The position numbers were made by a program, and so were the translations under genes. A stretch of DNA of 64,000 nt from Lachnospiraceae bacterium. GTDB taxonomy: Bacteria > Bacillota > Clostridia > Lachnospirales > Lachnospiraceae. The stretch lies in assembly GCA_024681795.1 (NCBI GenBank), contig JAILAD010000088.1, positions 1-64,000 on the forward strand, read 5' to 3'. How positions within the stretch are numbered: the first letter of the stretch is position 1; each line of letters begins with the position of its first letter. The notes under the pieces were generated by a model that saw only the letters and a list, made by a program, of their open reading frames with translations, was not told where the DNA came from and did no database searches. Below, one piece after another: positions 16,841-25,316 of the stretch.

Positions 16841-18298
16841 CTAGAATCTGAAATCTCTGCGATTTGAAGACCGGATATCCGCAATATTCTGCTTTGCAAT
16901 TTCTTTCGTACGCTCTCTGGGGATTTTTTCCAGTTCTTTTTCAATCATGGCATAACCGATTTCCTTTGTTTCGGGAGATGCATAATCTTCCAGATACTCC
17001 GCAAGCGTCATCAGTGCATTGGGATGACAGCAGTTTAATATCTGTCCGGTCTTGCAAAGAGCCATGAAACGGTCTCCGGTTCTGCCTTCGCGATAACATG
17101 CCGTACAGAAGGAAGGCACGTGTCCGTTTTCCATCAGCCATCTGACAACTTCATCCAGGGAACGCTGGTCGGAAACATCAAACTGCTCCGTGTCATGAGG
17201 ACGTTCCTCGGGAGTATATCCCGCGTAGCCGCCGACAGAGGTACGGGAGCCGCCGCTGATCTGGGAAATACCCAGATGAAGCACTTTTTCACGAACCTTC
17301 TGGTTCTCTCTGGTGGAAATAATCATGCCGGTATAGGGAACCGCAAGACGAATGCACGCAACGATTTTTTCAAAAATTTCATCGGAAATACCGTTATCAA
17401 AATCATCGGGATTGATATCATCCGCTCTTTTCAGTCTCGGAACACTGATGGTATGCGGTCCGACACCGTGAACTGCTTCCAGATGTTCCGCATGCATTAA
17501 AATTCCCGCAAATTCATACCGGTAAAGATCCAGGCCGAATAAAACACCCAGGCCCACATCGTCAATGCCGCCTTCCATGGCTCTGTCCATTGCCTCGGTA
17601 TGATAATTGTAATCATGTTTCGGTCCCGTGGGATGGAGTTTTAAATAACTTTCTTTATGATAGGTTTCCTGGAACAGGATGTAGGTTCCGATTCCCGCTT
17701 CATGGAGTTTTCTGTAATTCTCCACCGTGGTAGCGGCAATGTTTACGTTCACACGGCGAATATCCCCGTTTTTATGATGAATGCTGTAAATCGTATTGAT
17801 ACATTCCAAAATATACTCAATGGGGTTATTGACGGGATCCTCGCCTGCTTCGATTGCAAGACGCTTGTGTCCTAAATCCTGAAGTGCAATAACTTCTTCA
17901 CGAAGTTCTTCCTGCGTTAATTTTTTTCTGGGAATGTGCTTGTTCTTTAAGTGATAGGGACAGTAAAGACACCCGTTTACGCAGTAATTGGACAGGTAAA
18001 GGGGCGCAAACATAACGATACGGTTGCCGTAATAGGCAAGCTTGATTTCGTTTGCAATCTGATAGATTTTTTCGTTAACTTCGGGAATGTCGGATGCCAG
18101 AAGAACACTGGCCTCCCTGTGTGTCAGTCCGGTGCAGACATAGCCCTTGTCCTGTTTCTTCGGACGGGCCTTCTCCAGAATCTGATTGATCAGTTCCAGG
18201 TCATTCTTATGCTCATCGGCATAGGATAACGTCTCGCGGATTTCCTCATCATTGATGAATTCATCCGCAATTAATGATTTGGGATTATAAATTGCCAT
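16841..18298 (-). CDS. hydG: Radical SAM maturase HydG of the [FeFe]-hydrogenase H-cluster
   Basis: HydG cleaves tyrosine to supply CO and cyanide for the H-cluster. I chose ATG 18298 because AAAGGAAAGAATT precedes it; an in-frame ATG 30 bases upstream is weaker. The 485-aa protein has the radical SAM motif CVNGCLYC (CX3CX2C) and, near the C-terminus, CTAC followed by a further cysteine after about 22 residues (LNCCHPN) for the second cluster. It is first in a hydG-hydF operon with a good promoter at 18379-18407. The length is normal for the family. Confidence 0.95.
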   Translation of the reverse strand: MAIYNPKSLIADEFINDEEIRETLSYADEHKNDLELINQILEKARPKKQDKGYVCTGLTHREASVLLASDIPEVNEKIYQIANEIKLAYYGNRIVMFAPLYLSNYCVNGCLYCPYHLKNKHIPRKKLTQEELREEVIALQDLGHKRLAIEAGEDPVNNPIEYILECINTIYSIHHKNGDIRRVNVNIAATTVENYRKLHEAGIGTYILFQETYHKESYLKLHPTGPKHDYNYHTEAMDRAMEGGIDDVGLGVLFGLDLYRYEFAGILMHAEHLEAVHGVGPHTISVPRLKRADDINPDDFDNGISDEIFEKIVACIRLAVPYTGMIISTRENQKVREKVLHLGISQISGGSRTSVGGYAGYTPEERPHDTEQFDVSDQRSLDEVVRWLMENGHVPSFCTACYREGRTGDRFMALCKTGQILNCCHPNALMTLAEYLEDYASPETKEIGYAMIEKELEKIPRERTKEIAKQNIADIRSSNRRDFRF

Positions 18299-18378
18299 AA
18301 TTCTTTCCTTTCTTCGAGTCAGACGCATCTTCCTCTTTAGAATGTTTTATAATTTGATATGAAATTGTACTACCCGTT

Positions 18379-18407
18379 ATTGTAGCCGATTATTCGTGCC
18401 GATTCAA
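18379..18407 (-). promoter_or_regulatory. Promoter of hydG-hydF
   Basis: On the minus strand TTGAAT (18407-18402) is 17 bases from TACAAT (18384-18379), about 80 bases before the hydG start. The promoter sits inside the outer copy of a duplicated trxA 3' end. Confidence 0.55.
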
Positions 18408-18450
18408 CACCTCAATCGGATTATTTGTGCTGATTCAGCATCTCAATCAG
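18388..18450. repeat. Imperfect 31-bp tandem duplication of the trxA 3' end
   Basis: 18388-18419 and 18419-18450 align over 32 positions with five mismatches, all transitions. The inner copy is the last codons and stop of trxA; the outer copy lies beyond the stop and carries the -35 and -10 regions assigned to hydG. Confidence 0.75.
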
Positions 18451-18747
18451 TCTTTTTTCCGTTCCGCCGTCATAGCCGATGCTCTTGTCAACCACTTCAC
18501 CGCCTTTAAAAAGGAAAACCGCCGGAATGCTCATGATTCCGTACTGAACCGCAAGCTCCATCTCCTCTTCGGTGTCTACCTTGCCGACTTTATAACTTCC
18601 GTCGCTTGCTTCCGCAATCCGGGAAATTACGGGTCCGAGCATTTTGCAGGGGCCGCACCAGGATGCCCAGAAGTCTACCAGAACGGGAACGTCGGATTTC
18701 AAAACTTCCGCTTCAAAATTATCACTTGTTAAAATAATCTCTGCCAT
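18421..18747 (-). CDS. trxA: Thioredoxin
   Basis: This 108-aa disulfide reductase has the active site WCGPC at 30-34 inside DFWASWCGPCKM and the conserved cis-proline segment YGIMSIPAVFLF. It lacks a signal peptide, so it acts in the cytoplasm. AAGGAGG lies upstream of the ATG. The gene ends upstream of hydG and both read leftward, so redox and hydrogenase genes are neighbours; a shared transcript is possible because no terminator is seen between them. The end of its coding sequence is duplicated just downstream. Confidence 0.96.
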   Translation of the reverse strand: MAEIILTSDNFEAEVLKSDVPVLVDFWASWCGPCKMLGPVISRIAEASDGSYKVGKVDTEEEMELAVQYGIMSIPAVFLFKGGEVVDKSIGYDGGTEKRLIEMLNQHK

Positions 18748-19138
18748 GTCATAAACCTCCTTGTTTCATTTACGTGTTACATTATATGTTTCATTTACGT
18801 GTTTCATTTCTGTTTTTTCATTCTCTGCATTTCAGTGTTTCTTATTAATTGATTTTATATGGTGTGATATGTTTTTTCAATAACTCCAAAGAGTTTCACA
18901 AAACTTTCATAATTGGCACAAAAATCCACATTTAGAAAGTTAATTCTGCTTTTAACTTTAATTTTTTTCTTGACTTTTACAGTCAAACTTGACAAGTATA
19001 AAAAGAAATCCCGAATTTGCGGTGATTTCCGCTCATTCGGGATTAATTTATGTCTGATTATATTTTTATTTTCTCTTGTGGTCTCAAATACCGGTTTCAC
19101 AAACGCTTTACCGGCTCATAAAGAGTATTTTTCAATTT
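18748..19138. other. 391-base intergenic region between trxA and acyl-CoA synthetase
   Basis: No coding frame is convincing. It holds two or three short direct copies of TTTCATTTACGTG near 18765-18815, a possible trxA promoter on the minus strand (TTGAAA 18880-18875 to TATAAA near 18859-18854, spacing only 15), and the terminator at 19010-19041. The rest is AT-rich and unassigned. Confidence 0.5.
19010..19041 (-). terminator. Terminator after acyl-CoA synthetase
   Basis: CCCGAAT (19010-19016) pairs with ATTCGGG (19035-19041), with an inner GCGG/CCGC pairing. Read leftward the hairpin is followed by a U-rich stretch (ATTTCTTTTTATAC), about 100 bases past the synthetase stop codon. Confidence 0.7.
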
Positions 19139-20773
19139 TTATCCTCTGTTCTGGGCGGCCACAAGACTCTCGCCGCAGTAAATTTTACGAAGCTTCGGCT
19201 TCTCGATTTTGCCGGTCGGGTTTCTGGGGATATCCGCAAAAATGATTTTATGCGGTCTCTTATAACGGGGAAGCTGATGACAGAATTCGTTCACTTCATC
19301 TTCCGTAAGCGTATATCCGTCCTTTACCTCGATAATTGCCGCGGTAACCTCGCCGAGACGCTTGTCCGGGATTCCGATTACGGCAACGTCCTTGATTGCG
19401 ATATTGCTTCTTAAGAAATCCTCGATCTGAACGGGATAAATGTTCTCACCGCCCGAAATAACGACATCTTTCTTACGGTCTACCAGGTAGATGAAGCCGT
19501 CCTCATCCTCCTGTGCCATATCTCCTGTATAAAGCCAGCCGTCCTCCAGAACTTCCTTTGTGGCTGCTTCGTCGTGATAATAGCATTCCATGACGCCGGG
19601 GCCTTTGACTGCAAGCTCTCCGACCTCTCCTCTCACCACTTCCTTCCGGTTTTCATCTACAATTTTGGTCTGCCAGCCAAAGCCTGCCTTTCCGATGGCA
19701 CCAACCTTGTGAATATTCTCCACGCCGAGATGTACGCAGCCCGGTCCGATGGATTCGGAGAGACCGTAGTTCGTATCATACTGATGATTCGGGAAGACTT
19801 TCTTCCAGCGTGCGATAAGGCTGGGCGGAACGGGCTGAGCACCGATATGCATCAGTCTCCACTGGGAAAGTTCGTAATCTTCCAGCTTCACCTCGCCACT
19901 GTCAATGGCATCCAGAATATCCTGTGCCCAGGGAACAAGGAGCCATACAATCGTGCATTTTTCCTTGGAAACGGCATCCAAAATAACCTTCGGCTTGGTT
20001 CCCTTTAATAAAACCGCCTTGCCACCTGCAAGGAAGGAACCGAACCAGTGCATTTTTGCTCCCGTGTGATAAAGGGGCGGAATGCAGAGGAAAATATCAT
20101 CCCTGGTCTGTCCGTGGTGATTCTGCTCTACCACGCAGGACTGCACCAGACTTCTGTGTTTATGAAGAATCGCCTTCGGAAAACCGGTGGTTCCCGAAGA
20201 GAAATAGATTGCAGCATAATCATCATCCGTAAGACGGATATTCGGCGACTGGCTGGACGCATTTGCAGTCTGCTCCGTATAGGATTCCGCAAAAGTCGGG
20301 CAGTTCTCGCCGACATAGAAAAGAAGGCGGTTTTTGGAAATCTTTTCAGCGATTTCCTCCACACGTCCGATAAATTCCGGTCCGAACACGAGCACGTCAA
20401 CCTCTGCAAGATTTAAACAATACTCGATTTCATCGGATGCATAACGGAAATTCAAAGGCACCGCGAGTGCGCCGGTTTTCAGAATACCGAAGTAAATTGG
20501 GAGCCACTCCAGGCAGTTCATCAGAAGGATTCCGACCTTGTCACCCTTCTTTAAGCCTCTGGAAAGCAGGAGGTTGGCGAAACGATTCGCTTTTTCCTCA
20601 AATACGTTCCAGGTAATCTCTCTTCTGTAATGTGTCGTCGGATTCGGCTCAATCAGTTCATACTCTTTCCAAGTTACTCTTCTGGTTTCCTGAATCTCGG
20701 GATTGATTTCCACAAGACAGATATCGTTCCCGTATAATTTACAGTTTCTGTCAAGAATTTCGGTAATCGGCAT
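19139..20773 (-). CDS. AMP-forming acyl-CoA synthetase (fatty-acid/carboxylate-CoA ligase type)
   Basis: The 544-aa enzyme activates a carboxylic acid to an acyl-adenylate and then its CoA thioester. The AMP-binding P-loop FSSGTTGFPK is at 191-200. The YGLSESIG, GWLYTGD and DRKKDVVISGGENIYP motifs follow in the expected order, and the catalytic lysine lies in GKIEKPKLRK near the C-terminus. The N-terminus is longer than usual and contains two similar RRVTW/RREITW segments, perhaps a small duplication. The substrate cannot be decided; medium- or long-chain fatty acid is a guess. It is a single-gene unit with its own promoter and terminator. Confidence 0.88.
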   Translation of the reverse strand: MPITEILDRNCKLYGNDICLVEINPEIQETRRVTWKEYELIEPNPTTHYRREITWNVFEEKANRFANLLLSRGLKKGDKVGILLMNCLEWLPIYFGILKTGALAVPLNFRYASDEIEYCLNLAEVDVLVFGPEFIGRVEEIAEKISKNRLLFYVGENCPTFAESYTEQTANASSQSPNIRLTDDDYAAIYFSSGTTGFPKAILHKHRSLVQSCVVEQNHHGQTRDDIFLCIPPLYHTGAKMHWFGSFLAGGKAVLLKGTKPKVILDAVSKEKCTIVWLLVPWAQDILDAIDSGEVKLEDYELSQWRLMHIGAQPVPPSLIARWKKVFPNHQYDTNYGLSESIGPGCVHLGVENIHKVGAIGKAGFGWQTKIVDENRKEVVRGEVGELAVKGPGVMECYYHDEAATKEVLEDGWLYTGDMAQEDEDGFIYLVDRKKDVVISGGENIYPVQIEDFLRSNIAIKDVAVIGIPDKRLGEVTAAIIEVKDGYTLTEDEVNEFCHQLPRYKRPHKIIFADIPRNPTGKIEKPKLRKIYCGESLVAAQNRG

Positions 20774-20865
20774 GATTTTTCTCCTGTTTTATTTCTGTTT
20801 TATTTCTTTTTTATTTTTCTCTTTTACACACTTCTTATGTGTTTTTTCAAACACACACTTTTTAT

Positions 20866-20894
20866 ATTATGTCACTTTAAAGCGCAAAAGTAAA
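20866..20894 (-). promoter_or_regulatory. Possible promoter of the acyl-CoA synthetase gene
   Basis: On the minus strand TTTACT (20894-20889) and CATAAT (20871-20866) are 17 bases apart in the gap between the membrane-protein stop and the synthetase start. Both boxes are imperfect. Confidence 0.4.
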
Positions 20895-20898
20895 CCCT

Positions 20899-21696
20899 TT
20901 ATTTCTTTGTTTTCGTCGAAAAAAGGGACTGAAAAAAGGCTTTCCGGCGCATCGGACAAAGGTCCTTCGGACAATGTTCACACTGAATCGCTTTGTTGGT
21001 CCGCTCCAGAAAACGCTCCGGGTGAGTATTAAATGCGATTTCCCATAAAAATGCCTGAACTGCCGCCACTAAAATGAGCCCCCAGGTAAGCAGCCCCGGC
21101 ACTACAATCAGCGGAAAAACCGTGTACAATGCGTCCCAGTTATAGATTCTGCAGACCGAGCAGCATCTGTTTCCCATAATATGCCGGAACGGGCAGTAAA
21201 GATTGACACAAATCATGTCGCCCACCCAGAAGGCAAGAGTTACCAGAAAAAGTTCCGGAACGCCGATTATCCGGATAAAATAAAGAACCAGAATAACCGT
21301 GCAGATTCCGAAATACAGCAAATGCCCCCTGAACGCCTCTTTGTTCATGGCCTTTAATTTTTTTAAGTCCTCCACCGTAAGCGTCGGATCGTTTTTATAG
21401 GCCTGTGTGGGAATAAATTCGCTTTTTAACTGCTTCTTCATCCCCTGAGGATGGATTTTCAGCGGAAAGAATCTGGTCACGAAGTCCAAAAGCAGGATTC
21501 CGGAGATAATATAAAGCCCGGACCACTTCGGGAAGCCGGAAATATCAAGAAGTTCCCGGTTTGTCAGGTAGATTCCGAAGAAATAGCACGCAATAAAAAA
21601 GCGTACAAAAAAACTGAACAGATGATATCTGTTCCAGCCCGGTTTGTTGCGCTTATTCCTGTTTTTTTCCTTTTTCTCCGAATGTTCCTTTGTCAT
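20899..21696 (-). CDS. Polytopic membrane protein with cysteine clusters, unknown function
   Basis: The 265-aa product has a very basic N-terminus and about five hydrophobic segments (near 28-45, 58-75, 122-142, 148-165 and 185-212). After the fourth segment it carries NRCCSVCRIYNW, preceded by a Cys-Pro, and near the C-terminus CEHCPKDLCP. These cysteine groups face the same side in a simple topology and could bind an Fe-S cluster or another metal, but I do not see a standard CxxCxxCxxxCP ferredoxin set. I do not recognise the family. It sits upstream of the acyl-CoA synthetase on the same strand. Confidence 0.75.
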   Translation of the reverse strand: MTKEHSEKKEKNRNKRNKPGWNRYHLFSFFVRFFIACYFFGIYLTNRELLDISGFPKWSGLYIISGILLLDFVTRFFPLKIHPQGMKKQLKSEFIPTQAYKNDPTLTVEDLKKLKAMNKEAFRGHLLYFGICTVILVLYFIRIIGVPELFLVTLAFWVGDMICVNLYCPFRHIMGNRCCSVCRIYNWDALYTVFPLIVVPGLLTWGLILVAAVQAFLWEIAFNTHPERFLERTNKAIQCEHCPKDLCPMRRKAFFQSLFSTKTKK

Positions 21697-21715
21697 AATC
21701 CAGTGTGTTTAAAAA

Positions 21716-21739
21716 GAAAAACCAGGCGGTCTGCCTGGG
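21716..21739 (-). terminator. Terminator of the 66-aa protein gene
   Basis: CCAGGC (21722-21727) and GCCTGG (21733-21738) pair around a 5-base loop; read leftward the hairpin runs into U5CU5. It ends the small monocistronic unit at 21771-21971. Confidence 0.75.
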
Positions 21740-21770
21740 TACTTTTCTCAATTCTTTCCATCCCTTTACA

Positions 21771-21971
21771 TTAGTATACTTCTATCGTTTCTATCTGGAG
21801 CATGGACTTATAGTCCACATTTGCTTTCTCGATTTTCTTTTTAATTTCCATCTCATCCTTGCACTTCAGAGCATTCGTAACATCCGGCGTCATATAAAAT
21901 CCCCGGAAAAGTTTCTCTGCCAGATACTCATCCGTTTTGGTGTTATGCGCTATGTAAAATTGCCCAGCCAT
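21771..21971 (-). CDS. Small conserved-looking hypothetical protein (66 aa)
   Basis: The start at 21971 is chosen because GGAGG lies 9 bases upstream; the longer frame from 22001 has no such site. The product begins MAGQFYIAHNTKTDEYLAEK and is soluble, with a helical Lys/Glu-rich middle. I do not recognise it. It has its own promoter (TTGACA-17-TATCTA) and terminator, which argues that it is a real gene. Confidence 0.7.
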   Translation of the reverse strand: MAGQFYIAHNTKTDEYLAEKLFRGFYMTPDVTNALKCKDEMEIKKKIEKANVDYKSMLQIETIEVY

Positions 21972-22013
21972 AATGCATCGCCTCCAAACTGATTTAATCA
22001 ATAATAAACAAAA

Positions 22014-22042
22014 TAGATACTTTTCATTCTATTTCGTGTCAA
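22014..22042 (-). promoter_or_regulatory. Promoter of the 66-aa protein gene
   Basis: On the minus strand a consensus TTGACA (22042-22037) is 17 bases from TATCTA (22019-22014), 43 bases before the start codon. Confidence 0.6.
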
Positions 22043-22172
22043 AATATTATTGGTCTATAAATAATTATAATATATGAAACAGAAAAGTCAACCTCTTGAA
22101 ACTTTGCTAATCTGCCGAAAAAAAATGTAAAATTTCGTATAATAAACCAAAAAAGACGGTTTTCGGCATTGT

Positions 22173-22232
22173 TTGACAAACTCTTTTCCTATGATAAAAT
22201 AAACTTGTTTGTTTTCATATCGGAAAACAAAC
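22173..22232 (+). promoter_or_regulatory. Promoter with inverted-repeat operator for the TM1266-like regulator
   Basis: TTGACA at 22173-22178 is 16 bases from TAAAAT at 22195-22200. A perfect 10-bp inverted repeat, GTTTGTTTTC (22207-22216) and GAAAACAAAC (22223-22232), starts at the expected transcription start. The layout suggests repression at the start site, or a 5' stem-loop on the mRNA. Confidence 0.65.
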
Positions 22233-22324
22233 ATATTTCATAAATTTTTCCGGAAAACGGATAAAATTTCGGGTAAATTTTGTATCAATCCCGGTTATAT
22301 TTCAACAGATTGCAGGTAAAAAAC

Positions 22325-22591
22325 ATGGATCCGGATTCAAACATCACAACCAGGGCAGCCGTAATCGCCATCATTATCAAGGATTTAAATTCCGCCGCCG
22401 AAGTCAATGCCATTCTGCATGAATACAGCGACCTCATTATCGGCAGAATGGGAATCCCGTACCGCGAGAAAAACTTAAACATCATCAGTGTCGTGGTGGA
22501 CGGACCGGTGGAAAAGACAAATGCGCTGGCAGGACGCCTCGGGCGTTTATCGGGTGTTACTTCCAAAGCAGTCTATGCAAATCCCACTTAA
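22325..22591 (+). CDS. TM1266-family [FeFe]-hydrogenase-system putative regulator
   Basis: This 88-aa protein matches the small TM1266-like family linked to iron-only hydrogenase systems. It has an ACT/NikR-C-like ferredoxin fold with TRAAVIAIIIKD, an IIGRMGIPYREKNLNIIS core and GRLGRLSGVTSKAVYA. ATG 22325 is preceded by a weak AGGT; earlier frame extension is not supported. It reads opposite to hydG/hydF, which are about 4 kb away. The family name is a genomic-association label, and a direct DNA-binding role has not been shown by anything visible here. Confidence 0.85.
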   Translation: MDPDSNITTRAAVIAIIIKDLNSAAEVNAILHEYSDLIIGRMGIPYREKNLNIISVVVDGPVEKTNALAGRLGRLSGVTSKAVYANPT

Positions 22592-22659
22592 TATGTGTTT
22601 GTATATTTTATTATATCAGCAAAAATAAAGAATCATTAGATAAAAAACGGAGGAAAAAC

Positions 22660-23529
22660 ATGAACGAATTAAAACCCATTAAAGAAGGAAAAGTACGTGA
22701 AATCTACGACAACGGCGACAGCCTGATCATGGTTGCGACGGACCGCATCAGCTGCTTTGACGTGATTTTAAACAACGTCGTTACCAAAAAAGGCACCGTA
22801 CTTACGCAGATGAGCAAATTCTGGTTCGATTATACCGAGGACATTCTCCCGAATCACATGATTTCGGTCGATGTAAACGATATGCCGGAATTTTTCCGTC
22901 AGGACAGGTTCAGCGGAAACAGCATGATGGTAAAGAAACTGCAGATGCTCCCCATCGAGTGCATCGTTCGCGGTTATATCACCGGAAGCGGCTGGGCAAG
23001 CTACAAAGAGAACGGCACGGTTTGCGGAATTACGTTACCGGAAGGTTTAAAGGAATCCGACAAGCTCCCTGAGCCGATTTACACTCCTTCCACCAAGGCG
23101 GAAATCGGTGATCACGACGAAAATATTTCATTTGAGCGTTCCATCGAGGTTTTGGAAAAGATTTATCCCGGAAAAGGTGAGGAGTACGCAGCAAAGCTTC
23201 GCGACTACACGATTGCTCTTTACAAAAAATGCGCTGATTACGCTCTTTCCAAGGGAATCATTATTGCCGATACCAAGTTTGAATTCGGTCTTGACGAAAA
23301 CGGAAACATCGTAGTCGGTGATGAGATGTTAACTCCCGACAGTTCCCGTTTCTGGCCGCTGGAGGGATATGAAGCAGGTCATTCCCAGCCTTCCTTCGAC
23401 AAGCAGTTCGCAAGAGACTGGCTCAAAGCAAACGAAGGTCACAACTGGACTCTTCCGCAGGATATCGTGGACAAGACGATTGCCAAATACTTAGAAGCTT
23501 ATGAGAAACTGACCGGAAAGCAGTTATAA
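22660..23529 (+). CDS. purC: Phosphoribosylaminoimidazole-succinocarboxamide synthase
   Basis: PurC joins aspartate to CAIR with ATP to form SAICAR in purine synthesis. The 289-aa protein begins with KEGKVREIYDNGDSLIMVATDRISCFDVIL, split here only by wording, and has the signature stretches LPIECIVRGYITGSGW and IIADTKFEFGLDENG. GGAGG lies just upstream of the ATG. It follows the TM1266-like gene by 68 bases on the same strand and ends with a terminator. No other purine gene is adjacent. This is an ordinary complete SAICAR synthetase of the bacterial size class with a slightly long C-terminus. Confidence 0.97.
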   Translation: MNELKPIKEGKVREIYDNGDSLIMVATDRISCFDVILNNVVTKKGTVLTQMSKFWFDYTEDILPNHMISVDVNDMPEFFRQDRFSGNSMMVKKLQMLPIECIVRGYITGSGWASYKENGTVCGITLPEGLKESDKLPEPIYTPSTKAEIGDHDENISFERSIEVLEKIYPGKGEEYAAKLRDYTIALYKKCADYALSKGIIIADTKFEFGLDENGNIVVGDEMLTPDSSRFWPLEGYEAGHSQPSFDKQFARDWLKANEGHNWTLPQDIVDKTIAKYLEAYEKLTGKQL

Positions 23530-23574
23530 ATCAAATCTGTTATTCTGTTATAATTACAACCCGGAAAATACGAA

Positions 23575-23608
23575 AACGCACAGACGAATATGCCTGTGCG
23601 TTTTTTAT
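23575..23608 (+). terminator. Terminator after purC
   Basis: AACGCACAG (23575-23583) pairs with CTGTGCGTT (23594-23602) and is followed by a run of T. It lies 46 bases past the purC stop. Confidence 0.85.
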
Positions 23609-23678
23609 TCAGTTGCCGGTTGTTTTTTCCTGTTATATTCTTTACCGGTTATTTACTTTTTGGTTATTCTCTTCTGCT

Positions 23679-25253
23679 CTACGCCTCAACCGGCCCGTTC
23701 TCATTTTTTCCGAAAATCAGCTTTAATACGAAGAGGCATCCGACGGTCAGTGCAATGCCGATTACAAGACTGATAATCGGGTTCTGAATCAGGCCCGCAA
23801 GAATATAGGTTACAAAGCTGATTCCCGCAACCGTAAGCGCATAAGGCAACTGGGTGGATACGTGCTTAACATGCTCTACCTGCGCACCGGCGCTTGCCAT
23901 AATCGTGGTATCCGAAATCGGAGAACAGTGGTCACCGCAAACCGCGCCTGCAAGACATGCGGAAATACCGATAATGAACAATTCGCTGTCTGCCGGGAAA
24001 ATCGTGGTAACAATCGGAATCAGGATACCGAAAGTTCCCCAGGAAGTACCGGTTGCGAATGCCAGGAAGCAGGCCACAATGAAAATGATTGCCGGCAGGA
24101 ACATATGTAAGCCGCCCGCGGCATTTGCCATAAAATCATGTACAAATTCCGCAGCCCCCAAATTTGCGGTCATGGTCTTTAAGGAAACCGCAAGGGTAAG
24201 AATCAGAATCGGGGGAACCATTACGTAGAAGCCCTTCGGAATACATTCCATAGCTTCCTTGAAGGTAATTACCCTCCTTATAAGCAGATAAATCATGGTA
24301 AAAATCAGGGCAATCAATGCACCCCACGGAAGACCGATGGTGGAATCGGTATTCGCGAATGCATCAACGAAATTCCATGCACAGTCCGTTCCTCCCCAGA
24401 AGTCCGTACCGAAGAAACCTCCGATATAAATCATACCGAGAACGGAGGTAATAATCAGAACAATTACCGGAAGAAGAAGGTCGATTACTTTTCCCTTCGG
24501 ATTTGCTTCCGACTCTTTTCCGTCACCGCTTATTGCACCGAGTTCACCCGTAAGTTTCGCCTTTTTCTCATGCTTTGCCATCGGGCCGTAATCGAATTTC
24601 ATTACTACAAGTCCGATAATGAATACAAAGGTTAAAAGGGAATAATAGTTATAGGGAATTGCATTGATAAAAAGCTGAATTCCGGAAACGCCGGTATCCG
24701 CATCTGCCGCAACGGAACTAACCGCCGCTGCCCAGGAAGAAACCGGAGCAATCATGCAGACCGGAGCTGCCGTAGCATCAATTAAATAAGATAATTTCGC
24801 TCTGGAAATTTTACTGCGGTCCGTAATCGGTCTCATAACGCTTCCTACGGTTAAGCAGTTGAAATAGTCGTCTACAAAAATCAGTACACCGAGAAAGAAC
24901 GTAGCCATCTGGGCACCGACTCTGGATTTAATGTTTTTCTCCGCCCATCTTCCGAATGCTGCGGATCCGCCGGCTCTGTTGATTAATGCAACGATAATAC
25001 CGAGAATAATCAGGAATAAGAAAATGCCGGCCGTTCCTTCTATGGCGGAAATCAGACCGTCGTTAATTATAGTATTCATGGTACCCGAAAGGAATTCACC
25101 GATTCCTCCGGCACTTGTCGGGAATCCGACGACAAAAAAAGCACCGATTAAAATTCCGCAAAACAGAGAAGAATATGCTTCCTTCGTAATCAGGGCAAGA
25201 ATAATCGCCACAAGCGGCGGTACCAGGGCCCAAATCGTTCCGTACATCTCCAT
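23679..25253 (-). CDS. NhaC-family Na+/H+ antiporter-like membrane protein
   Basis: The 524-aa protein has about 12 hydrophobic segments and the NhaC/ArsB-like features FVDDYFNCLTVGSVMRPITD, ATAAPVCMIAPVSSWAAAVS and GDHCSPISDTTIMASAGA. These are the polar pore motifs of the Na+/H+ antiporter NhaC superfamily. Such proteins exchange protons for sodium or, in relatives, export malate or organic acids, so the substrate is uncertain. It has a consensus promoter at 25281-25309 and AGGAGG before the ATG. It is convergent with purC. Confidence 0.93.
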   Translation of the reverse strand: MEMYGTIWALVPPLVAIILALITKEAYSSLFCGILIGAFFVVGFPTSAGGIGEFLSGTMNTIINDGLISAIEGTAGIFLFLIILGIIVALINRAGGSAAFGRWAEKNIKSRVGAQMATFFLGVLIFVDDYFNCLTVGSVMRPITDRSKISRAKLSYLIDATAAPVCMIAPVSSWAAAVSSVAADADTGVSGIQLFINAIPYNYYSLLTFVFIIGLVVMKFDYGPMAKHEKKAKLTGELGAISGDGKESEANPKGKVIDLLLPVIVLIITSVLGMIYIGGFFGTDFWGGTDCAWNFVDAFANTDSTIGLPWGALIALIFTMIYLLIRRVITFKEAMECIPKGFYVMVPPILILTLAVSLKTMTANLGAAEFVHDFMANAAGGLHMFLPAIIFIVACFLAFATGTSWGTFGILIPIVTTIFPADSELFIIGISACLAGAVCGDHCSPISDTTIMASAGAQVEHVKHVSTQLPYALTVAGISFVTYILAGLIQNPIISLVIGIALTVGCLFVLKLIFGKNENGPVEA

Positions 25254-25280
25254 AATGAAATTACCTCCTAATGAGTCATT

Positions 25281-25309
25281 ATTATAACCTATCTTGCTGT
25301 ATTTTGCAA
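25281..25309 (-). promoter_or_regulatory. Promoter of the NhaC-family gene
   Basis: On the minus strand TTGCAA (25309-25304) is 17 bases from a perfect TATAAT (25286-25281), 28 bases from the start codon. Confidence 0.75.
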
Positions 25310-25316
25310 AATTGTG

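Noticed and set aside
18855..19100. 81-codon minus-strand frame between trxA and the acyl-CoA synthetase
   Set aside because: It crosses the terminator hairpin at 19010-19041 and has no ribosome binding site or recognisable motif.
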